A stretch of DNA of 64,000 nucleotides, taken from Aquabacterium sp. (GTDB lineage: Bacteria; Pseudomonadota; Gammaproteobacteria; Burkholderiales; Burkholderiaceae_C). The position numbers and the translations under genes were made by a program. Below the pieces are notes generated by a model that searched no databases, was not told the DNA's origin, and worked only from the letters and a program-made list of their open reading frames with translations. The DNA is taken from assembly GCF_016195855.1 (NCBI RefSeq), contig NZ_JACPYU010000015.1, positions 173,124-237,123 of the forward strand, in the 5' to 3' direction. Below are positions 54,113 through 63,861 of this stretch, in pieces; the first letter of the stretch is position 1, and the number at the start of each line of letters is the position of its first letter.

Positions 54113-55537
54113 TCACACGGCCAGCCACAAGGCCACGGCGGCGGCCAGGCCCGTCAGCAGGCTGACTCGGTCCTTGAGGGCGAACACCAGCGGGTCATCG
54201 TGCATCTGCCCACGGTGGGTCTGCATCCAGATGCGGCTGACCCAGTACAGCATGATGGGCACCAGGGCCCACACCATTTTGGGATGGTGGTACATCGTGC
54301 TGACATCGGGCGAGTTCAGGTACAGCGCCAGCACCAGCACGCTCAGGTAGCCGGAAGCCCCGCCCAGGCTTTGCAGCAAGGCCAGGTCTTCGACCTGGTA
54401 GCCACGCCCCTGCGCCTTGAGCTTGCCTTGTTGCTTCATGACATACAGCTCGGCATAGCGTTTGACGATGGCCAGGCTCAGGAAGATGAACACCGCGAAC
54501 ATCAGCAGCCAGAAGGACAGCGGGATACTGGTGGCAGCCGCGCCAGCCACGATGCGCACGGTGTAGAGGCCGGCCAGCGTCAGCACGTCGATCATGACCA
54601 GTTTCTTGAGGCCGAACGAGTACGCCAGCGTGACCGCGTAGTACGCACCCAGCACGATCAGGAACTTGAAAGGCAGGAAGATCGACAAGGCCAGGGCCAC
54701 GATGAGCAGCACCGGCGCGGCCATCAGGCCAAACAAGAGGCTCAACTGCCCGGATGCAAAAGGCCGCTTGCACTTGCTGTGGTGCTGGCGGTCTGCAGCC
54801 AGGTCGAGCATGTCATTGAGCAGGTACACCGACGAAGCACACAGGCTGAAAGCCAGGAAGGCCATCAGGCTGTGCAGCAGCACGGTGGCATCACCCAGCT
54901 GGTGCGCGGCCGCCACGGGCACGAAGATGAGCGCGTTCTTGGCCCACTGGTGCACACGCAAGGCCTTGAGCACCACCTTCAAGCCACTGCCACGCATGGG
55001 CGCAAAGGTGGCATCCACCGTGGTGATGGCACGTGCCGAGGCCACCAGCGATTCACTCGCGTTGACCACCACCGCGGCGCGCGAATGGCGCCAGATGGCC
55101 TGGTCGACGCGGTGGTTGCCGCAATAGTCAAAGCCCTTGTCACCGAACTTGGCCACGAGTTGCGCAGCCTTGTTGGGGCCAGCCAGATTGGTCTGGCCAT
55201 CGCTGGCCATGACGCCGTCAAACAAGCCAAGGTGTTCGGCCACCGCTTGCGCCATGCGCGCATCAGACGCGGTGCACAGCCAGATCTGACGCCCCTGAGC
55301 CTTTTGTGCACGCAGCCAGTCCACAAAAGGCTTGGTGTAAGGCAAGGCGGCACCATCAAGCTGCACACGGCTGGCGATGTGCTGCTTGAGCCGGGCCTTG
55401 CCTTGCAGCAGCCAGAATGGGATGAGCAGGAGGTAAAACGGGTTGCGCTTGATCAGCAAGAGAAAGGACTCGAGCAACAGATCGCTGTGGATCAGGGTGC
55501 CGTCAAGGTCCACACACAAAGGAACGTTTTTAGACAT
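54113..55537 (-). CDS. HAD phosphatase-UbiA prenyltransferase fusion (DPPR-synthase-like)
   Basis: A 474-residue two-domain protein. Residues 1-185 are a HAD hydrolase: CVDLDGTLIHSD with nucleophile Asp10, CTASD near 90, and GNHRVDQAI in place of motif IV. From about 188 it is a UbiA-type membrane prenyltransferase with about 8-9 helices and the Mg-diphosphate motif NDMLDLAADRQHHSKCKRP (about 241). The UbiA part resembles DPPR synthase, which couples PRPP to polyprenyl phosphate; the HAD part could remove the 5-phosphate. Together with the DprE1/DprE2-like neighbours this gives a complete lipid-arabinofuranose route. ATG 55537 gives the HAD start; it overlaps the upstream gene by 8 bp. Confidence 0.75.
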   Translation of the reverse strand: MSKNVPLCVDLDGTLIHSDLLLESFLLLIKRNPFYLLLIPFWLLQGKARLKQHIASRVQLDGAALPYTKPFVDWLRAQKAQGRQIWLCTASDARMAQAVAEHLGLFDGVMASDGQTNLAGPNKAAQLVAKFGDKGFDYCGNHRVDQAIWRHSRAAVVVNASESLVASARAITTVDATFAPMRGSGLKVVLKALRVHQWAKNALIFVPVAAAHQLGDATVLLHSLMAFLAFSLCASSVYLLNDMLDLAADRQHHSKCKRPFASGQLSLLFGLMAAPVLLIVALALSIFLPFKFLIVLGAYYAVTLAYSFGLKKLVMIDVLTLAGLYTVRIVAGAAATSIPLSFWLLMFAVFIFLSLAIVKRYAELYVMKQQGKLKAQGRGYQVEDLALLQSLGGASGYLSVLVLALYLNSPDVSTMYHHPKMVWALVPIMLYWVSRIWMQTHRGQMHDDPLVFALKDRVSLLTGLAAAVALWLAV

Positions 55538-56525
55538 ATCGGGCTTGCACAGCTTTGTTGTTTTCATCACGCAGCAACCACACACACAGCCAGCCAATCA
55601 ACACGGCCAGCCACAGCGTGAGCAGACGGCACACCAGCGTCAGCAAGATGGCCTGTGGGGTGCTGTAGCCATGGGTGACCAGCAAGGCCGCCATCACGGT
55701 TTCCGTGCTGCCCAGGCCACCAGGCAGGAAAGACAAGGCGCCCACGATGATGGCAATCGAGTACACGCCCATCGCGGCGGGGATGGACATCAGGTCAGGC
55801 GTCACCACATCGGCCACCAGCTTGAGGCCGATGGCTTCGGCAGCCCAGGCCACGGCGCCCAGCGCCAGGCCCATCAGCAAGACACCCGGCGACAGGAACT
55901 GGCGGGCACTGGCCAGCATGGCCGCCACCTTCTGAACCAGCTTGAGCAAGGCGCCATGAGGTTGTTGCGCCAGGCGCACGGACACATCGGCCCAGGGGAC
56001 CAGGGCGATGCCGGCGAGCAAGCCGCCCACCAGGGCCAGGGCCACCCAAAGGAAGAACTGATACTGCTTGAGCTCGGCCAGCACCGCGCTGGCCAGCAAG
56101 ATCATGACCAGCAGATCAAGCAAACGCTCCACAAAGAAGGCGCCTGTCACCGATGACAGCGAGATGCCATGCGGCAGGTAATAGCGCCCACGCACGACCT
56201 CACCCACCTTGCCCGGCGACAAGGTGAACGCAAAGCCAGACATGAAGGTCAGCGAAACAAAGCGCCAGGGCAGGACATGACCAAGCTGCTTGAGATACAA
56301 GCGCCAGCGCACGACACGCAGCACGTAGTTCAACAAGGACAGCACACCGGCAGCCACCACAGCCATCCAGCCGGCCTTCAAGGGCGTGAGGTCGATCTGA
56401 GCGATGTCACGCCGAAAGGCCAATGCGCACCAGCCCGCGAACAGGGCCAGCAAGCCATAAATCAATGCGCGGCGCCAGGCTGGCACCTGACTCGCCGGCG
56501 CATCAGGTGGAGCGTTCTGGGTCAT
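55530..56525 (-). CDS. UPF0104 / AglD-like membrane protein
   Basis: A 331-residue polytopic protein with about 8 helices of the lysylphosphatidylglycerol-synthase-TM family. The family block is visible as FALTLSPGKVGEVVR-type text (AFTLSPGKVGEVVRG near 110) and LPGGLGSTETVMA near 270. Members are often linked to lipid-linked sugar handling or flipping; the exact role is uncertain. It is the first gene of the UbiA/DprE1/DprE2 group, 48 bp after rmlC, and is coupled to the HAD-UbiA gene. ATG 56525 was preferred over GTG 56555. Confidence 0.75.
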   Translation of the reverse strand: MTQNAPPDAPASQVPAWRRALIYGLLALFAGWCALAFRRDIAQIDLTPLKAGWMAVVAAGVLSLLNYVLRVVRWRLYLKQLGHVLPWRFVSLTFMSGFAFTLSPGKVGEVVRGRYYLPHGISLSSVTGAFFVERLLDLLVMILLASAVLAELKQYQFFLWVALALVGGLLAGIALVPWADVSVRLAQQPHGALLKLVQKVAAMLASARQFLSPGVLLMGLALGAVAWAAEAIGLKLVADVVTPDLMSIPAAMGVYSIAIIVGALSFLPGGLGSTETVMAALLVTHGYSTPQAILLTLVCRLLTLWLAVLIGWLCVWLLRDENNKAVQARYV

Positions 56526-56573
56526 CCGGCGATTATCAGCGCTCGTTAATGACACCCAGCACCGCTGTAACCC

Positions 56574-57137
56574 TCAAAACAGATCAGCACCCCTCAAAAC
56601 AGGTGCCTGTTCGTCTTTGGGGGCCAGGCGCAGCGTGAGCTGGCCAGCGGGCCACTCGATGCCGATGGCCGGGTCGCTCCACAACACGCTGCGCTCGCTG
56701 TCCTTGGCGTACAGGGCGGTCGTCTTGTAGAGGAAATGGGTCTCGTCCTGCAGCGCCAGGAAGCCGTGGGCAAAGCCTTCCGGGATCCACAACTGGCGCT
56801 TGTTGTCGGCATTCAACTCCACACCAACCCACTGGCCAAACGTGGGCGAGCCGCGACGGATGTCCACGGCCACATCGAACGCGGCGCCTTGCACCACGCG
56901 CACGAGCTTGCCCTGGGCATGCGGTGGCAGTTGGTAATGCAGGCCACGCAGCACGCCGGCCTTGCTGCAGGAGTGGTTGTCCTGCACAAAGGGGCGAGCG
57001 GCTGGCAACCCCAGCTTGCCCAGTTCGGTGTTGAAGCGCTCCTGGTTGAAGCTCTCCATGAACCAGCCGCGGTCATCGCCGAACACGGCAGGCTCGATGA
57101 TGACCACATCGGGGATACGGGTGGGGATGAGCTTCAT
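56574..57137 (-). CDS. rmlC: dTDP-4-dehydrorhamnose 3,5-epimerase
   Basis: A 187-residue cupin enzyme, third step of dTDP-L-rhamnose synthesis. Start MKLIPTRIPDVVIIEPAVFG, DDRGWFMESFN, and RGLHYQLPP with catalytic His67 are classical. WIPEGFAHGFLAL follows near 115. The frame extends upstream to 57197 into rmlA, but ATG 57137 is the family start. It follows rmlA by 10 bp. Confidence 0.95.
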   Translation of the reverse strand: MKLIPTRIPDVVIIEPAVFGDDRGWFMESFNQERFNTELGKLGLPAARPFVQDNHSCSKAGVLRGLHYQLPPHAQGKLVRVVQGAAFDVAVDIRRGSPTFGQWVGVELNADNKRQLWIPEGFAHGFLALQDETHFLYKTTALYAKDSERSVLWSDPAIGIEWPAGQLTLRLAPKDEQAPVLRGADLF

Positions 57138-57147
57138 GCCGTGTGAA

Positions 57148-58047
57148 TCAGAAAATGGTTTCGTTGATGACCTTGAGCAGGTACTGGCCATAGCCATTCT
57201 TGAGCATGGGCTGCGCCAGCTTGGTCACCTGTTCGGCCGTGATCCAGCCAAAGCGGTAGGCGATTTCTTCGGGGCAGGCCACCTTCAGGCCCTGGCGTTT
57301 TTCCAGGGTCGAGATGAACTGGCCGGCTTCAAGCAGGCTGTCGTGCGTGCCCGTATCCAGCCAGGCATAACCGCGACCCATGATCTCGACGCTGAGTTGC
57401 CCCATCTCCAGATAGCGGGCGTTGACGTCGGTGATCTCGAGCTCGCCACGCGCGCTGGGCTTGATGTCGGCGGCGATGTCGCAGACCTGCTGGTCGTAGA
57501 AGTACAGGCCGGTGACGGCGTAATTGCTTTTGGGGACCTTGGGCTTTTCTTCGATGCTGAGGGCCTGGTGCTGCGCATTGAACTCGACCACGCCATAACG
57601 CTCGGGGTCGTGCACGTGGTAGGCAAACACACTGGCACCGCTGGGGCGATTGGCCGCGCTGATGAGCAGACGCTGTAGATCGTGGCCGTAGTAGATGTTG
57701 TCGCCCAGCACCAGGGCGCTGGGGTTGTTGCCCACGAAATCACGCCCGAGGATGAAAGCCTGCGCCAGACCATCGGGGCTGGGCTGCACGCAATAACTCA
57801 GGTTGAGGCCCCACTGGCTGCCATCACCCAGCAACGCCTGAAAGCGCGGTGTATCTTGCGGCGTGCTGATGAGCAGGATGTCGCGGATGCCCGCCAGCAT
57901 CAGGGTGCTGAGCGGGTAGTACACCATGGGCTTGTCGTACACGGGCAGCAACTGCTTGCTGATGGCCAGTGTGGCCGGGTGCAGGCGGGTGCCGGAGCCG
58001 CCCGCCAGGATGATGCCTTTGCGGGTCTGGCCAGTGGAAGCGGTCAT
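57148..58047 (-). CDS. rmlA: Glucose-1-phosphate thymidylyltransferase
   Basis: A 299-residue nucleotidyltransferase, first step of dTDP-L-rhamnose synthesis. [20 protein letters not shown] is the nucleotide loop, [20 protein letters not shown] the thymidylyltransferase marker, and [11 protein letters not shown] holds the metal Asp. [20 protein letters not shown] follows in the sugar-binding region. GAGGATG precedes ATG 58047, four bases after the rmlD stop. Confidence 0.95.
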   Translation of the reverse strand: MTASTGQTRKGIILAGGSGTRLHPATLAISKQLLPVYDKPMVYYPLSTLMLAGIRDILLISTPQDTPRFQALLGDGSQWGLNLSYCVQPSPDGLAQAFILGRDFVGNNPSALVLGDNIYYGHDLQRLLISAANRPSGASVFAYHVHDPERYGVVEFNAQHQALSIEEKPKVPKSNYAVTGLYFYDQQVCDIAADIKPSARGELEITDVNARYLEMGQLSVEIMGRGYAWLDTGTHDSLLEAGQFISTLEKRQGLKVACPEEIAYRFGWITAEQVTKLAQPMLKNGYGQYLLKVINETIF

Positions 58048-58051
58048 GGGG

Positions 58052-58966
58052 TCATCCTCCGATGATTTCGTTGAGCATGCGCTCGACGCCCTGCTGCCAA
58101 TGAGGCAGGGTCACGCCAAGCGCTTGCTGGATCTTGTTGGTGTCCAGTCTGGAATTGAGCGGCCGGCGAGCCGGCGTCGGGTAGGCGCTGGTGTGAATGG
58201 GCAAGATGGCCTCAGGCGCCACGCGGATGGACTGCCCATGGGCTCGCGCCCATTCAATGACAAAGCGTGCGTACTCGTGCCAGCTGGTTTCGCCAGAAGC
58301 CACCAGATGGTAGAGGCCCGCCAGTTCAGGCTGGCGCCCCACCGTGCGGATGGCATGCGCCGTCACGTCGGCCAGCAGGTCCGCACCCGTGGGGGCCCCG
58401 ATCTGGTCGTCAATGACTTTCAATTCTTCGCGCTCGGCCGCCAGGCGCAGCATGGTGCGGGCAAAGTTGCCACCACGCGCGGCATAGACCCAGCTGGTGC
58501 GGAAGATCAGGTGGCGGCAAGTGCTGGACTGGATGGCCAGCTCGCCCTCCAGCTTGGTCTGGCCATACACGCTCAGCGGTGCCACGGGGCTGTGTTCGTT
58601 GCGTGCGTTCTGGCCGCTGCCATCGAACACGTAATCGGTGCTGTAGTGGACCAGCAGGGCATTGAGCCGCGCCGCTTCCGCCGCGATCGCCGCCGGTGTC
58701 GACGCGTTGATCAGGCGGGCCAGATCAGGCTCGCTCTCGGCCTTGTCCACGGCCGTGTGCGCCGCGGCATTGACGATCACGTCAGGCCGGATGTGGCGCA
58801 CCAGCGCCGCGACCTTGTCGGGATCACTGAAGTCAGCGCGCAGATCCGGCGCATTGACGGGCCCCGGCGAATCAAAATCAAAGGCCTCAAGCTGACCCAG
58901 GGTGGCCAGCGATCTTTGCAACTCCCAGCCAACCTGCCCGCCCTTGCCCAACAGCAAAATCTTCAT
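58052..58966 (-). CDS. rmlD: dTDP-4-dehydrorhamnose reductase
   Basis: A 304-residue SDR, last step of dTDP-L-rhamnose synthesis. [20 protein letters not shown] gives the NADPH loop, [10 protein letters not shown] and [10 protein letters not shown] (with the Tyr/Lys pair) are the family hallmarks, and [14 protein letters not shown] follows. The start overlaps the rmlB stop by ATGA, giving tight B-D-A-C order. Confidence 0.95.
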   Translation of the reverse strand: MKILLLGKGGQVGWELQRSLATLGQLEAFDFDSPGPVNAPDLRADFSDPDKVAALVRHIRPDVIVNAAAHTAVDKAESEPDLARLINASTPAAIAAEAARLNALLVHYSTDYVFDGSGQNARNEHSPVAPLSVYGQTKLEGELAIQSSTCRHLIFRTSWVYAARGGNFARTMLRLAAEREELKVIDDQIGAPTGADLLADVTAHAIRTVGRQPELAGLYHLVASGETSWHEYARFVIEWARAHGQSIRVAPEAILPIHTSAYPTPARRPLNSRLDTNKIQQALGVTLPHWQQGVERMLNEIIGG

Positions 58967-60048
58967 GCGCGCTCCGCGTAGTTCTGGGCGATCCAGTCAC
59001 GGTAGGCCCCCGAGCGCACCGTGTCGATCCAGGCGGTGTTCTCCAGGTACCAGCGCACGGTCTTGTTGATGCCGGACTCGAAGGTCTCGGCCGGGCGCCA
59101 GCCGATGTCGCGCTGGATCTTGGTGGGGTCGATCGCGTAACGGCGATCATGGCCGGGGCGATCCTTCACGTAGGTGATCAGGCTCTCGTACGGGCTGCCA
59201 TCGGCGCGTGGGCGCAACTCGTCGAGCTTGCGGCAGATGGTGGTCACCACGTCGATGTTGCGGATCTCGTTGATGCCGCCCACGTTGTAGGTCTCGCCCA
59301 GCGCGCCCTTGTCCAGCACCTGGCAGATGGCTTCGCAGTGGTCACGCACATACAGCCAGTCGCGGATGTTGAGGCCATCGCCATACACCGGCAGGGGCTT
59401 GCCCTCCAGCGCATTGAGGATCATCAGCGGGATGAGCTTTTCGGGGAAGTGATAAGGCCCGTAGTTGTTGCTGCAGTTGGTGGTCAGCGTGGGGAAGCCA
59501 TAGGTGTGGTGATAGGCCCGCACCAGATGGTCGCTGCCCGCCTTGCTGGCCGAATAAGGGCTGTTGGGCGCGTAAGCCGCGGTCTCGGAGAAAGCCGGAT
59601 CGTTGTCGCCCAGCGAGCCGTACACCTCGTCCGTGGAGACGTGCAGGAAGCGGAAGGCATCTTTGTCTGCGCCCGTGAGCGAGCCCCAATAGGCACGGGC
59701 CTCTTCCAGCAGGCTGAAGGTGCCCACCATATTGGTGTGGATGAACTCGGCCGGGCCATGGATGGAGCGGTCCACATGGCTTTCTGCGGCGAAGTGCAGG
59801 ATCGCGCGGGGGCGATGCGTTTGCAGTGCCGCCTTGACCGCATCACGATCAGCGATGTCTGCCTGGATCAGGGTGGCCCGCCCATCACGCAGTTGCGCGG
59901 CAATGGTGTTGGGGTTGCCGGCATAGGTGAGCTTGTCGAACACCACCAGTTTCTCGTCCGTGGCCCGTCCAGGCGCGGCTTGGCGTTCAAACCAGTGGTG
60001 AACGAAATTACCGCCGATAAAACCAGCGCCGCCGGTGATGAGGATCAT
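58963..60048 (-). CDS. rmlB: dTDP-glucose 4,6-dehydratase
   Basis: A 361-residue extended SDR, second step of dTDP-L-rhamnose synthesis and first gene of this operon. [19 protein letters not shown] is the NAD loop, [15 protein letters not shown] and [11 protein letters not shown] are RmlB markers, and [20 protein letters not shown] carries Tyr/Lys. ATG 60048 has a GGAGAAG site; the open frame to 60162 is not supported. The promoter must lie in 60049-60319, shared divergently with DUF1800 copy 2; no clear -35/-10 pair was identified there. Confidence 0.95.
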   Translation of the reverse strand: MILITGGAGFIGGNFVHHWFERQAAPGRATDEKLVVFDKLTYAGNPNTIAAQLRDGRATLIQADIADRDAVKAALQTHRPRAILHFAAESHVDRSIHGPAEFIHTNMVGTFSLLEEARAYWGSLTGADKDAFRFLHVSTDEVYGSLGDNDPAFSETAAYAPNSPYSASKAGSDHLVRAYHHTYGFPTLTTNCSNNYGPYHFPEKLIPLMILNALEGKPLPVYGDGLNIRDWLYVRDHCEAICQVLDKGALGETYNVGGINEIRNIDVVTTICRKLDELRPRADGSPYESLITYVKDRPGHDRRYAIDPTKIQRDIGWRPAETFESGINKTVRWYLENTAWIDTVRSGAYRDWIAQNYAERA

Positions 60049-60319
60049 GCTGGGCTTCTCCGATAACGGGCCATGTGTGAAAAAACGCATTATGCCGGCA
60101 GGCCACTGGCCACCTTCTTTGACGCCCCCCTCGCTCGGGTTACGGGTTGATCTGGATCTCAAGGGTTAGTCCTGAAATCCGAATGTCAGCCACACGACGC
60201 CCACCCCGCGATCAAGGGGAGGAGCAGCCCTCGACCTGTTACATGGTGCAACAAATGTCTCAGCGACGCATGAGCACCCGAAATACGATTAACAGGGAGC
60301 GATACAAAACGAGGCAAAC

Positions 60320-62236
60320 ATGCACAGCTGGTGGAAACGTCATCTCAAGGTCTGGATCTGTGGACTGGCGATTGCATCTCTGAGCGGATGTGTGGCCGAT
60401 GGCAGTGGCGCCAAACCAGAGTCCCGGGCTGAAGCGTGGCGCTTTCTGACGCAGGCGACCTTTGGCGCCGACGAAGTCAACATCGATCGGGTGATGACCA
60501 TGGGCTACGAAGCCTGGATCGACGAGCAATTCAGCCTGCATCCCGCCTTCACCTACCGTGATTTCTTCACCCGACGTGATGCTGAAATCAAGGCGGATCA
60601 CCCAGGCGATGCTTCTGCCAGGGCTGGCGCCGACCAGACGCTGGAAGCCTTCTTCACGCGCGCCCTGACTGACAAGGCGCAGCTGCGTGCCCGGCTTGCC
60701 TTTGCCTTGTCGGAAATCATGGTCATTTCCTGCAACGACGACATTCTGGGGACTGTTGCACCGCAAATAGCGGCCGGCTACATGGACACCCTTGATTCAG
60801 CGCTGGACGGAAGTTACCGTGACTTACTGGAAGCTGTAGCCAAAAGCCCGGCCATGGGGCAGTACCTGACATACCGCGGCAACACCAAGGAAGTGCCCTC
60901 CGTGGGCCATTTCCCGGATGAAAACTTCGCCCGGGAAATCATGCAACTGTTTTCCATCGGGCTGAACGAACTCAACAGCGACGGCAGCAAGAAGCTCGAT
61001 GGCAATGGCAACCCCATCGAGACCTACACCAGCGACGATGTCAAAGGCCTGGCCAAGGTGTTCACGGGCTGGGGCAATTACCGCGGTGCAGCCTACAGTT
61101 CGGCGTCCGACTCCGCCTGTTTTTTTTGGGCCAAGGAATGCCAGGACCCGGAAGGGTTCTATCAGCCGATGGTGCCCTACCCGGCCTATCACTCGGTTTC
61201 AGAAAAGAAGTTCCTGGGCGTGACCATTCCGGCCCAGGACACCCCCTCACCACAGGCTGACTTGACCACGGCACTGAACCGCCTGGCCACGCACCCCAAC
61301 ACCGCGCCTTTCATCAGCAAACAACTCATTCAGCGCCTGGTGACCAGCAACCCCACACCGGACTATGTGGCACGCGTGGCCGAGCGCTTTACCGCCACAG
61401 GCGGCAACCTCAAGGAGGTCGTCAAGGCCATCTTGCTGGACGACGAGGCGCGCGGCCCCATCACCCTGGTGGCGCCCGAACACGGCAAGCTGCGTGAGCC
61501 TGTCCTGAGGCTGACGGCCTTGCTGCGGGCGTTCAAGTTCAACACGATCACAGCCGGCCTGTCTGCATCACCCATGGATGGCGCCAACACCACCCGGCTC
61601 GACTACGTGGCCATCGGCAATACCAGCGACCCCGCCACCTCATGGGGGCAGGCACCACTGTACGCACCATCCGTTTTCAACTACTTCAGGCCGGGCTACG
61701 CGCCACCCCAAGGTGAGGCTGCTTCAAAGGGCATGGTGGTGCCCGAAATGCAACTGGTCAACGAGAGCAGTGTCACGGGCTACGTGAATGCCGTGCTGGA
61801 CCTGCTGACCAACGGCATCGGGCCCAGCGTCGTGGTGGACACGGATGGGCAATGCGGTGCCTACACACTGGAAGTGCAGCAGTACATCCAGTCGCTGGAC
61901 CCCAAAGTGCCTGCCAACAAGGCGCTGCAGGACGCCGCTGCCAAATGCAAACTTGAAACGCTGACCCAGCGCAGCGTGACCATGCAGTTGATCGAGCAGC
62001 GCGCCATGGCATACGACGCCAGCACCTTGACGCAGCACATTGCCGATCGACTGCTGGGCGGCAGCATGACGGACAAGTTGCGCCAAGCCATGATCAGCAC
62101 CCTCTCCACCCTGGACGTGCCTGCCCTCAGCAGCCAGCCCTCCAGCGGCGATGCGGTCAACAGCGCGCTGGACAAACGCGTGTGGACCGCCATCCTGATG
62201 GTCGCCGTCTCCCCTGAATTCCTCGTCACCAAGTGA
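60320..62236 (+). CDS. DUF1800 lipoprotein, copy 2
   Basis: A 638-residue DUF1800 protein with a lipoprotein signal ending LSGC (Cys24). RFLTQATFG, ENFAREIMQLFSIGL (about 201), FTGWGNY, KKFLGVT and APSVFNYFRPGY match copy 1 at 33277, with low to moderate identity elsewhere. A longer region before the C-terminus (about 490-560, with two Cys) is absent from copy 1. ATG 60320 follows GAGG. It is divergent from rmlB and directly upstream of the DUF1501 partner. Function unknown. Confidence 0.85.
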   Translation: MHSWWKRHLKVWICGLAIASLSGCVADGSGAKPESRAEAWRFLTQATFGADEVNIDRVMTMGYEAWIDEQFSLHPAFTYRDFFTRRDAEIKADHPGDASARAGADQTLEAFFTRALTDKAQLRARLAFALSEIMVISCNDDILGTVAPQIAAGYMDTLDSALDGSYRDLLEAVAKSPAMGQYLTYRGNTKEVPSVGHFPDENFAREIMQLFSIGLNELNSDGSKKLDGNGNPIETYTSDDVKGLAKVFTGWGNYRGAAYSSASDSACFFWAKECQDPEGFYQPMVPYPAYHSVSEKKFLGVTIPAQDTPSPQADLTTALNRLATHPNTAPFISKQLIQRLVTSNPTPDYVARVAERFTATGGNLKEVVKAILLDDEARGPITLVAPEHGKLREPVLRLTALLRAFKFNTITAGLSASPMDGANTTRLDYVAIGNTSDPATSWGQAPLYAPSVFNYFRPGYAPPQGEAASKGMVVPEMQLVNESSVTGYVNAVLDLLTNGIGPSVVVDTDGQCGAYTLEVQQYIQSLDPKVPANKALQDAAAKCKLETLTQRSVTMQLIEQRAMAYDASTLTQHIADRLLGGSMTDKLRQAMISTLSTLDVPALSSQPSSGDAVNSALDKRVWTAILMVAVSPEFLVTK

Positions 62237-62244
62237 GCACGCCG

Positions 62245-63792
62245 ATGACTTCCATCAAACGCCGTCGCTTCCTGCAGCAAGGGTCCGCCATGGCGGCCAT
62301 GGGCACCTCAGGTGCCTGGCTGGCCAACCTCGCGGCCGTCAAGCAGGCCTCGGCCCAATCCACCGGCAGCGACTACAAAGCCCTGGTCTGTATCTTCCTG
62401 AACGGCGGCAACGACGCGCACAACACCGTCATCCCGGTCGATACGACCTCCTGGCGCTGCTACAGCGCCACCCGTGATCCGGCTGTCATGGCCAAGGTGA
62501 GCGGCTCCCCCGCCCCCGACAACCTGAGCTCCATCGCACTGGATCAGAGCACCTTGCTGAGCATCAGCCACCGCAATGCCAAGGGCCTCAACACCGGTCG
62601 CAGCTTTGCGCTGCATCCGCAACTCAAGCGCATCCAGAAGCTGTACACGAACGGCTCGGCTGCCATCGTGGCCAACATCGGGCCCCTGATTCAGCCAACC
62701 AGCAAAGTCGACATGCTTGATCATTCGTGGCCCATGCCCAGAAAGCTGGGCTCCCACAACGATCAAGCCTCGACCTGGCAATCCTTGGGCGTCGAAGGCA
62801 CCACCGGCGGCTGGGGCGGGCTCATCATGGACCAGCTCAAAAGCCGCAATGTCAATCAGGCCTTCAGCAGTGTCGGCGTGAACATGCCCGGCGTCTGGCT
62901 CAGCGGCAAGACCGTGGTGCCCTATCTGCTGGGCACCGGTGGCTTCCAGCCCATGGGCGGCAGCTCGGGCCAGATACTGGGCAGCAGCACGGTTTACGCG
63001 GCGGTACGCGCGGCAGCATCCACATCCACACGGCAAGATGTGATCGCCTCGGACTTTGTCAAGGTCGCTGGCCGGACCTTGTCCAGTGAAGCCGCCCTGA
63101 GCCAGGGCTTGCCCGCCACCGCGCAGGCCCCTTGGGGCACACCCGGCACAACAGCCACCACGGACCCCTTGTTGAAATACACCGAGCCAGATACCGGCCT
63201 GTCCAAACTGAACCCGCTTGCACAGCAGTTGCAAGTCATCGCCCGCATGATCGCCGCGCGCAGCAGCAGCGGCATCAGCGCCGGCCGCCAGGTATTCATG
63301 GTCAGCCTCGGCGGGTTTGACACCCACAGCGATCAATTGAAACAGCACGCCCGCCAGTTGGCCAAGCTGGACCACGCGGTCGACTACTTCCAGAACTGCC
63401 TGGCCCAGATGCCCGGTGGGGACATCCGCCCGCAGGTCACCACCTTCACGGCGTCCGATTTCGGGCGCGCGCTGGTCAACAACGGCGATGGTTGCGACCA
63501 TGGCTGGGGTGGCCATCACTTCGTGGTTGGCGGCAGCGTCAAAGGTGGTGATGTCTATGGCAAGTACCCGGCTTTCATGGCCTTCGACGGCAATGGCAAC
63601 TTCTTCAGCGACGAGTTGCTTGCCGGAGGGGTGCTGCTGCCCGGCCTGGCCGTTGACCAACTCGTCTATACCCTGGGCAAATGGATGGGCGTGTCTGACG
63701 CTGCACTGGTGGGCACCACACCCGGTACCGGCATCGCCCCCAATATTGGCAACTTCGACGCAAGCACCCGCGATATCGGCTTCATGGTGTGA
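62245..63792 (+). CDS. DUF1501 Tat-exported protein, copy 2
   Basis: A 515-residue DUF1501 protein with a twin-arginine signal (KRRRFLQQGSAMAAMG) and probable cleavage after KQASAQ. Motifs LNGGNDAHNT, HNDQASTWQ, GFDTHSDQ and DHGWGGHH (about 418) match copy 1. It has an insertion in the region around 230-300 relative to copy 1. Start ATG 62245 mirrors copy 1; GTG 62233 overlaps the DUF1800 stop in the same way as GTG 35094. It is followed after 69 bp by the second ugd. Confidence 0.85.
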   Translation: MTSIKRRRFLQQGSAMAAMGTSGAWLANLAAVKQASAQSTGSDYKALVCIFLNGGNDAHNTVIPVDTTSWRCYSATRDPAVMAKVSGSPAPDNLSSIALDQSTLLSISHRNAKGLNTGRSFALHPQLKRIQKLYTNGSAAIVANIGPLIQPTSKVDMLDHSWPMPRKLGSHNDQASTWQSLGVEGTTGGWGGLIMDQLKSRNVNQAFSSVGVNMPGVWLSGKTVVPYLLGTGGFQPMGGSSGQILGSSTVYAAVRAAASTSTRQDVIASDFVKVAGRTLSSEAALSQGLPATAQAPWGTPGTTATTDPLLKYTEPDTGLSKLNPLAQQLQVIARMIAARSSSGISAGRQVFMVSLGGFDTHSDQLKQHARQLAKLDHAVDYFQNCLAQMPGGDIRPQVTTFTASDFGRALVNNGDGCDHGWGGHHFVVGGSVKGGDVYGKYPAFMAFDGNGNFFSDELLAGGVLLPGLAVDQLVYTLGKWMGVSDAALVGTTPGTGIAPNIGNFDASTRDIGFMV

Positions 63793-63861
63793 TGTTCTGA
63801 CGCCTTGAGAAGGCCGCCTCTGTCAGAATCCGGCTGATTTCACAACAATCCGCCTCACATC

